This document shows, piece by piece, positions 58,961 through 64,000 of a DNA stretch of 64,000 nucleotides. This DNA comes from Amycolatopsis anabasis (lineage in GTDB: Bacteria > Actinomycetota > Actinomycetes > Mycobacteriales > Pseudonocardiaceae). The notes under the pieces are model-generated. The model was not told the DNA's origin and did no database searches. It worked only from the letters and a program-made list of their open reading frames with translations. The stretch is from positions 186,001 through 250,000 of the forward strand of contig NZ_VTHK01000009.1 in assembly GCF_009765355.1 (NCBI RefSeq), given 5' to 3'. The translations under genes and the position numbers were made by a program. Each line of letters opens with the position of its first letter. Within the stretch, counting starts at the first letter, position 1.

Positions 58961-58979
58961 CCCACCACCATAGCTCGAC

Positions 58980-59040
58980 ACGAACGTTGTTCGTATCCAG
59001 TGTTGACACGAACACTGTTCCTGCGATAGGAACGGTGTTC
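58980..59040. promoter_or_regulatory. promoter with three TetR-type operators
   Basis: O1 ACGAACGTTGTTCGT (58980-58994), O2 GAACACTGTTC (59010-59020) and O3 GAACGGTGTTC (59030-59040) share the core GAAC-N3-GTTC. The rightward promoter has -35 TTGACA (59003-59008) and a weak -10 ATAGGA (59026-59031) 17 bases later, so O2 lies between the hexamers and O3 covers the start region. Confidence 0.75.
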
Positions 59041-59102
59041 GTAACCATGACGATCGACGCTCCGAGCGCGGTTGACCCGCCGAGCCGAGAAGAGGACAAC
59101 TC

Positions 59103-60002
59103 ATGAAGGCAGCTCAGTTCAGCCGGTTCGGAGGCCCGGAGGTCCTCGAGATCGCGGACCTCCCGGATCCGCACCCGGGCCCCGGCGAGGTCCGGATCGC
59201 AGTGCGGGCCGCCGGTGTCAACGCGAGCGACTGGAAGAAGCGTCAAGGTCTGATGGACCAGGAGCTCCCGCAGACCATGGGGCACGAAGTGGCGGGCATC
59301 GTCGACGAGCTCGGCGAGGGCGTCACGGACGTCGCTGTCGGTGACCGCGTCTTCGGGTTCTGCACCGGCGCCGCGCAGGCCGAACTGGCGGTGCTGCCCT
59401 ATTACGCACCCATTCCGCCGTCGCTCGGCTTCGCCGCGGCCGCCGCGCTGCCGGTCGCGGTCGAGACGGCCGCGCGTGCGCTCGACCAGCTCGGCGTCCA
59501 GAGCGGCAGCACACTGCTCGTCAACGGTGCCTCCGGAAGCATCGGCCGTGCCGCCGTCCAGCTCGCCGTGGCACGGGGCGCGCGCGTGATCGGTACCTGC
59601 AGCCCGGGCAACCACGAGGTGATCCGCTCGTTCGGCGCCGAACCCGTCGCCTACGGAGACGGCATGGCGCAGCGGGTCGGTGCGCTCTACCCCGACGGCG
59701 TCGACCTGGCGCTCGATGTCGCCGGAAGCGGCGTCCTGCCCGATCTCATCGGCCTCGCGGGCGACCCGCGGCACGTCATCACCATCGCCGACTTCGAGGG
59801 CGCGCGGCAGTACGGCGTGCGGTTCAGCACGGGCGACGCTGGTCGCGCCCTCTACACGCTCGGCCAGCTCGGCGACCTGGTCGAGTCCGGCCGGTTCGCA
59901 CTCCCCGTCGGGCAGACGTTCCCGCTGACCGAAGTCGCGGAGGCACATCGCGTCGGCGAAGCGGGTCAGGTGCGCGGAAAGCTCGTGCTGCTGGTCGGCT
60001 GA
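59103..60002 (+). CDS. NADP-dependent quinone oxidoreductase-type enzyme
   Basis: 299 residues. MDR fold: N-terminal GroES-like domain 'AAQFSRFGGPEVLEIADLPD', 'GVNASDWKKRQGLMDQELPQ', then 'LLVNGASGSIGRAAVQLAVA' (~140-160) as the nucleotide-binding glycine loop. No catalytic zinc ligands, as in quinone reductases. Probably detoxifies a quinone or enone. First gene of an operon with the MFS exporter and an SGNH hydrolase. Confidence 0.86.
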   Translation: MKAAQFSRFGGPEVLEIADLPDPHPGPGEVRIAVRAAGVNASDWKKRQGLMDQELPQTMGHEVAGIVDELGEGVTDVAVGDRVFGFCTGAAQAELAVLPYYAPIPPSLGFAAAAALPVAVETAARALDQLGVQSGSTLLVNGASGSIGRAAVQLAVARGARVIGTCSPGNHEVIRSFGAEPVAYGDGMAQRVGALYPDGVDLALDVAGSGVLPDLIGLAGDPRHVITIADFEGARQYGVRFSTGDAGRALYTLGQLGDLVESGRFALPVGQTFPLTEVAEAHRVGEAGQVRGKLVLLVG

Positions 60003-60094
60003 CGCGGCCTCCGATGTCGGGTGCTCGAACTTCCGAGCCGCCAACGGAGCATCCCGCGACCCGCGTGGTCGCGCCCTCAACCGAGAGATCTCCC

Positions 60095-61645
60095 ATGAAT
60101 TCTGCCAACTCATCGACCGGGACAGCCCGGTCGGCTCCACAGAAGGCGCCCGGCGACGCCGTACGCCCCCAGCGAAGCGGTGCGAACCGCTGGCTGGCGC
60201 TCGTCGTCCTGAGCCTCGCCCAGCTGATGGACATCCTGGACTCCACCATCGTGGCCATCGCACTGCCCTCCGCCCAGCACGACCTCGGATTCCCCGCCGG
60301 CTACCGGCAGTGGGTGCTGACCGGCTACGCGCTCGCGTTCGGCGGCCTCCTGCTCCTCGGCGGCCGGCTCTCGGACTTCTTCGGGCGCAAGCGATTGTTC
60401 CTCATCGGCGTCGGCGGATTCGCGCTCGCCTCGGCGGTCGGCGGTGCCGCCGGGGACTTCACGACGCTGCTGGCCGCGCGCATCGGCCAGGGAGCATGCG
60501 CCGCGATGCTCGCACCGGCGGCCCTGTCACTGCTGTCGGTCACCTTCGCCGACGACGCCAAGGAACGCGGCCGCGCGTTCGGGATCTTCGGCGCGATCTC
60601 GGGTGCCGGCGGCGCGGTGGGGCTGCTGCTGGGTGGCGTCCTCACCCAAAGCCTGTCGTGGCGGTGGTGCCTCTACGTCAACCTGATCATCGCGGCGGTC
60701 GCGTTCGTCGGCGGGCTGGCCTTCCTCCACGACGGCGATCGGCCGCGGCGGGTCCGGCTCGACATCACGGGCACGCTCACCGTGGTGCTCGGCCTGATCG
60801 GAATCGTCTTCGGCCTCGGCACCGCCGAAACGAACGGCTGGCACGACATCCGGACGCTCGGACCGGTGCTCGCGGGCGTCGCGCTCATCGCCGTCTTCGT
60901 ACTCGTCGAACGCCGCACCGCCCACCCGTTGCTGCCGCCGCGGGTGATCCTGGACCGGGTCCGGGGAGCGGCGTACCTGACCTTGGGCATCGCCGGGATC
61001 GGGATGTTCGCGGTCTTCCTCTTCCTCACCTACTACCTCGAAAACACGCTGGGCTTCACCCCCATCCAGACCGGCCTGGCGTTCTTCCCGATGATCGGCC
61101 TGGTCATGGCGGGAGCCGTGTTCTCCGGGGCGGTGCTCCTGCCGCGCACCGGACCCCGGCCGCTCGTCCCGATCGGCTGCCTCCTCGCCGCGATCGGCAT
61201 GGTCATCCTCACCGGAATCGGTGCCGGATCGAGCTATGCCGCGAACGTCTTGCCGGCCCTGCTCGTCACGGGGGCAGGATTCGGGTTCATCTTCGGGCCG
61301 GTGCAGAACGCCGCGACCAGCGGCGTCCGGTCGCACGACGCCGGAGTGGCCTCCGCGCTGGTGACCACGGCCCAGCAGATCGGCGGATCCATCGGAACGG
61401 CGGTGTTCAGTTCGCTCACCACCACAGCGATCGCGAGCTACCTCTCGGCGCACCCCGCGACCGCTACCCAACCGGTGACCATCGCCGAAGCGACCTTCGC
61501 CGGCTACCACCTGGTGTTCTGGGTCGCGGCAGCGGTCTTCCTGGGCAGCGCCGTACTGGCCGCCCTCCTCTTCCGGAGCGGCACCCTTCCGGTCGACGCG
61601 GGCCACGCCTCCGCCGCCGACCACGAAAAGGAGCACACGGCATGA
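60095..61645 (+). CDS. MFS drug exporter, DHA2 type
   Basis: 516 residues from ATG 60095, with GAGAGATCTCCC upstream. About 14 membrane helices; the N-terminal 'LAQLMDILDSTIVAIALPSA' and 'LLLLGGRLSDFFGRKRLFLI' (motif A) and 'GPVQNAATSGVRSHDAGVAS' are typical of DHA2 exporters (EmrB/QacA). It probably exports the toxic compound that relieves the TetR repressor. The stop overlaps the next ATG (ATGA). Confidence 0.88.
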   Translation: MNSANSSTGTARSAPQKAPGDAVRPQRSGANRWLALVVLSLAQLMDILDSTIVAIALPSAQHDLGFPAGYRQWVLTGYALAFGGLLLLGGRLSDFFGRKRLFLIGVGGFALASAVGGAAGDFTTLLAARIGQGACAAMLAPAALSLLSVTFADDAKERGRAFGIFGAISGAGGAVGLLLGGVLTQSLSWRWCLYVNLIIAAVAFVGGLAFLHDGDRPRRVRLDITGTLTVVLGLIGIVFGLGTAETNGWHDIRTLGPVLAGVALIAVFVLVERRTAHPLLPPRVILDRVRGAAYLTLGIAGIGMFAVFLFLTYYLENTLGFTPIQTGLAFFPMIGLVMAGAVFSGAVLLPRTGPRPLVPIGCLLAAIGMVILTGIGAGSSYAANVLPALLVTGAGFGFIFGPVQNAATSGVRSHDAGVASALVTTAQQIGGSIGTAVFSSLTTTAIASYLSAHPATATQPVTIAEATFAGYHLVFWVAAAVFLGSAVLAALLFRSGTLPVDAGHASAADHEKEHTA

Positions 61646-62787
61646 CCCACCACATCTCCCTGCCCGACGACAGGGTCGCGATCCTCGGCGCGCTGGATCT
61701 GGAACGCACCCCGGCCGGGGTGCGCCCGCGACGGCTCCCGGCGTGGACCCGGCCGCGCATGAACGACGGCTTGCTGGATCTGATCGTCTCGCAGGCGGCC
61801 GGGGTCCGCCTGCGCCTGCGCACGGCAGCGCGGTCGCTGGCGCTGGGCGTGCACGTCACCGTGCCGGAAATGGACGGGAGCCCGCTGCCTGCCTCGTTCG
61901 ACCTCGCCGTCGACGGCACGGTGCTCGGCCGCGTACCGGCCACGGCGGGAGATGTGCTGAGCTTCGCCGCCGACCTCACCGGCACCCGGCTGAGCCCCGG
62001 TCACCCGGAGACCGTGCGTTTCGACGACCTGCCTGGTGGAGAGAAGGACGTCGAGATCTGGTTGCCGCACGGCGCGACGGTCGAGTTGCGCACGCTCGAC
62101 TCCGATGCGCCACTGCTCGCGCCGACCCCGCCGCCCGGCGTGGCATGGACGCACTACGGCTCCTCGATCAGCCACGGCCTCGAGGCCCCCGCCCCGACCC
62201 TGACCTGGCCTGCCATCGCCGCTCTGACGACCGGCGCGGCGCTGACCAACCTCGGGTTCGGTGGCAACGCCATGCTCGACCCGGAGGTCGCTCGCGCCAT
62301 CCGGGACACCCCTGCCGACCTGATCACACTCGAGGTCGGGATCAACATCGTCGGGGAAGCGGCGATGCGCGAACGCACCTTCGTCCCTGCCATGCACGGA
62401 TTCCTGGACACGATCCGCGAAGGCCATCCGGACACGCCGATCGTGCTCGTCTCGCCGACCTCCTTCGCCGAACTGGAGACCACGTCCGGCCCCGTCGCGC
62501 TCGACCCGGAGACCGGCCGCAAACGCGCCCTGGGTTCCGCGGGTGCCGGAGCGCTGACACTGACCAGCGTCCGCTCGCTGCTCGCCAAGGTCGTCGACAT
62601 CCGCGAAGACCCGGCGCTGCGCTACCTCGACGGGCGCGAGCTCCTCGGGCCGGACGAGGCCAGGTCGCTGCCCGACGGCCTGCACCCCGACCCGGCCGCG
62701 CACCTGCGGATGGGCGAACGAGCCGCCCGGCTGCTCCTGGGCCCCAGCTGCGACCGGCCCGCCACGACGGCGAGAAGAGCTTCATGA
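61642..62787 (+). CDS. SGNH/GDSL-type hydrolase
   Basis: 381 residues, ATG overlapping the exporter stop. Residues ~1-160 form a beta-sandwich (SLALGVHVTVPEMDGSPLPA). The SGNH domain follows: 'VAWTHYGSSISHGLEAPAPT' (block I, Ser in GSSISHG), 'LGFGGNAMLDPEVARAIRD' (blocks II/III Gly and Asn), and 'SLPDGLHPDPAAHLRMGERA' (block V Asp/His). It hydrolyses an ester, possibly on the exported compound. Coupled to the exporter. Confidence 0.85.
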   Translation: MTHHISLPDDRVAILGALDLERTPAGVRPRRLPAWTRPRMNDGLLDLIVSQAAGVRLRLRTAARSLALGVHVTVPEMDGSPLPASFDLAVDGTVLGRVPATAGDVLSFAADLTGTRLSPGHPETVRFDDLPGGEKDVEIWLPHGATVELRTLDSDAPLLAPTPPPGVAWTHYGSSISHGLEAPAPTLTWPAIAALTTGAALTNLGFGGNAMLDPEVARAIRDTPADLITLEVGINIVGEAAMRERTFVPAMHGFLDTIREGHPDTPIVLVSPTSFAELETTSGPVALDPETGRKRALGSAGAGALTLTSVRSLLAKVVDIREDPALRYLDGRELLGPDEARSLPDGLHPDPAAHLRMGERAARLLLGPSCDRPATTARRAS

Positions 62788-62962
62788 CTCGCCGGAGCTA
62801 CCGGCACACCACCCCGCCCGGGGAAACATCGCGGTGGGCGCGGGGTTCTCGCGCGAGCGAGGAGGAGCCTGATGGTTACGAACCGGGCTGCGGCCTCACG
62901 TGCCTTCGGCCGAAGCGCGCCGGGTCGTCTCGAGTGGAGACACGTGGTGTTCGAAACATGTG

Positions 62963-63760
62963 CTAGTCGAGGAAGGCCACGACGCGGGCGGGGGCGGCGC
63001 TGGTGTCGGTGAGCTTCAGCGGGAAGCAGCCGACCCGGAAACCGGTCAGCGGCAAGGCGGCGAGGTTGGCGAGTTGCTGGACGATGAAGGCCTCCTTGGC
63101 CCGGATCGCGTAGTGGCCGTCCCAGATCTGACCGGCGTCCCCGGTTTCCTGGAAAGCCTTGACCATCGCCGGAATCGGCCGGTCCCAGCCGACTGCGTCG
63201 GTGCCGAGTATCTTGGCGCCCTGACCGGTCAGGAACCGGGTGCCCGCGCCGGACATGCCGGGATAGGCGAAGTACCGCGGATCGGTCATCGGGTAGGCCT
63301 CCTGCCCGGTGCGGATGAGCACCGCGTCGCCCTCGCCGATCGTGCGGCCGGTGGCTTCGATCGCGGTTTCCAGTGCCGACACCGGGATCGCCTCACCGGG
63401 TTTCGCCCACGGGCGGACATCGAGGACCATTCCCGGGCAGAACAGTTCCTCCAGGCCGATGTCGCCGATGGTGCGCGCGGGCCGGCCCTCGCAGGTCTTC
63501 CCGCTGTGCAGCGGGGCGTCGACATGGGTTCCGCAGTGGGTGCTGATGTCGTTCATGATCTCGCCGGCCGGGCCTTCGCCGTCGGGCAGGTCCTCGGCCC
63601 GGCAGCCGAACGCCGAGATCAGGAAATCGCGTCCGTGGCCGTCGTTCGTCAGGTACTCGATCTTCGGGGCGACCACCGGGCCGAGTTCGGGCAGCGCGGC
63701 GGGCACGAGGTCGCGGTCGCGCGGGTCCATGGTCCAGGTGAGGTCGATCAGGCGGGTCAT
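62963..63760 (-). CDS. cyclase-family metal-dependent hydrolase
   Basis: 265 residues from ATG 63760. The metal motif HxGTHxD is in 'MNDISTHCGTHVDAPLHSGK' (~68-87), with further ligands in 'GLEELFCPGMVLDVRPW' and 'AVLIRTGQEAY'. The family includes kynurenine formamidase and polyketide-related cyclases. Its start overlaps the end of the ligase gene, so they form one leftward operon. The 175 bases after it hold no confident gene. Confidence 0.85.
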   Translation of the reverse strand: MTRLIDLTWTMDPRDRDLVPAALPELGPVVAPKIEYLTNDGHGRDFLISAFGCRAEDLPDGEGPAGEIMNDISTHCGTHVDAPLHSGKTCEGRPARTIGDIGLEELFCPGMVLDVRPWAKPGEAIPVSALETAIEATGRTIGEGDAVLIRTGQEAYPMTDPRYFAYPGMSGAGTRFLTGQGAKILGTDAVGWDRPIPAMVKAFQETGDAGQIWDGHYAIRAKEAFIVQQLANLAALPLTGFRVGCFPLKLTDTSAAPARVVAFLD

Positions 63761-64000
63761 TTTCCGGTTTCCTTTCCTCGCAGGCTTTCGGCGAGTTCTC
63801 GTTTGAGCACTTTTCCGTAGTTGTTCTTGGGCAAGGTTTCGGTGAACAGGTATCGGCGGGGGCGCTTGTAGCGCGCCATGTGGGAGAGGCAGTGCGCGTC
63901 GAGTTCCTCGGCGGTGGCCTGTTCGCCGGGGGTGAGCACGGTGAAGGCGACCGGGAGCTCGCCCCATTCCGGATCCGGCGTACCCACGACGGCGACCTCG
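63757..64000 (-). CDS. AMP-dependent acyl-CoA synthetase/ligase, C-terminal part (continues outside window)
   Basis: The frame is open to the window edge and ends at 63757. The visible 80 residues are the C-terminal subdomain of ANL ligases: 'VGTPDPEWGELPVAFTVLTP' and 'HMARYKRPRRYLFTETLPKN', followed by 'NYGKVLKRELAESL' with the catalytic Lys of the A10-type motif. It activates a carboxylic acid as a CoA thioester. The stop overlaps the cyclase ATG (ATGA), pointing to a shared pathway for an aromatic or fatty acid. Confidence 0.88.
   Translation of the reverse strand, partial: EVAVVGTPDPEWGELPVAFTVLTPGEQATAEELDAHCLSHMARYKRPRRYLFTETLPKNNYGKVLKRELAESLRGKETGK

Noticed and set aside
62872..63012. 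46-residue frame with a good GGAGGA site
   Set aside because: The second half is the shadow of the cyclase gene and arginine-rich; perhaps the start of a gene lost by recombination.

Overview
The window is high-GC actinobacterial chromosome. The gene content (a WXG100-type secretion cassette, many TetR, LuxR, HxlR and XRE regulators, secreted proteins without outer-membrane features, frequent GTG starts and 4-base gene overlaps) fits a filamentous actinomycete of the Pseudonocardiaceae type, for example an Amycolatopsis relative. That placement is inferred from gene content; no rRNA gene is present to confirm it.

Layout. (1) 1-2584: end of an XRE/TPR-type regulator, a D-amino-acid-oxidase-like flavoprotein, and three tightly coupled small genes. 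(2) 2849-5381: a type VII (ESX-like) cassette with an SseB-like protein, an EspC/WXG100-sized protein, a 404-residue WXG-headed effector with a glycine-rich hydrophobic tail, and a two-helix membrane protein. (3) About 5.5-38.7 kb: a long-tailed (siphovirus-type) prophage or prophage-like element. It has a leftward control module (XRE repressor, ImmA/IrrE-type protease, MAB_1171c-like and PAP2-like membrane proteins) with two palindromic operators; rightward early and replication genes; a leftward island of uncharacterised genes at 12.5-15.4 kb with repeated promoter/operators and a repeated RNA hairpin leader; HNH, PAPS-reductase-like and terminase genes; a full head and tail module; lysis genes; and a large serine integrase at the right end. 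(4) 38.8-64 kb: ordinary chromosomal genes, including a secreted TNT-domain toxin with a probable immunity gene, several regulator/enzyme pairs with visible operators, and a decayed pentapeptide-repeat/flavoprotein remnant.

How the parts work together. The prophage reads as packaging (terS, terL, portal), capsid (minor capsid, scaffold, major capsid), connector and neck, tail tube, frameshifted tail chaperones (slip site GGGAAAC), tape measure, distal tail, then endolysin and holin. Two accessory 'moron'-like genes interrupt this order: a leftward membrane gene at 23.1 kb and a low-GC gene at 31.0 kb. The tape measure, a distal tail gene and the integrase each carry a single-base frame disruption, and the distal tail gene also appears to lack a normal start codon. 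The prophage is therefore probably defective, unless these are sequence errors.

The most novel signal is at 12.5-15.4 kb. Three leftward genes of unknown or poorly known function carry the same small leader structure: an inner stem capped by an AGGCAA loop and flanked by an outer stem of differing sequence. Two of them are preceded by near-identical promoters whose 17-bp spacer is an inverted repeat, which suggests a small regulon controlled at both DNA and RNA level.
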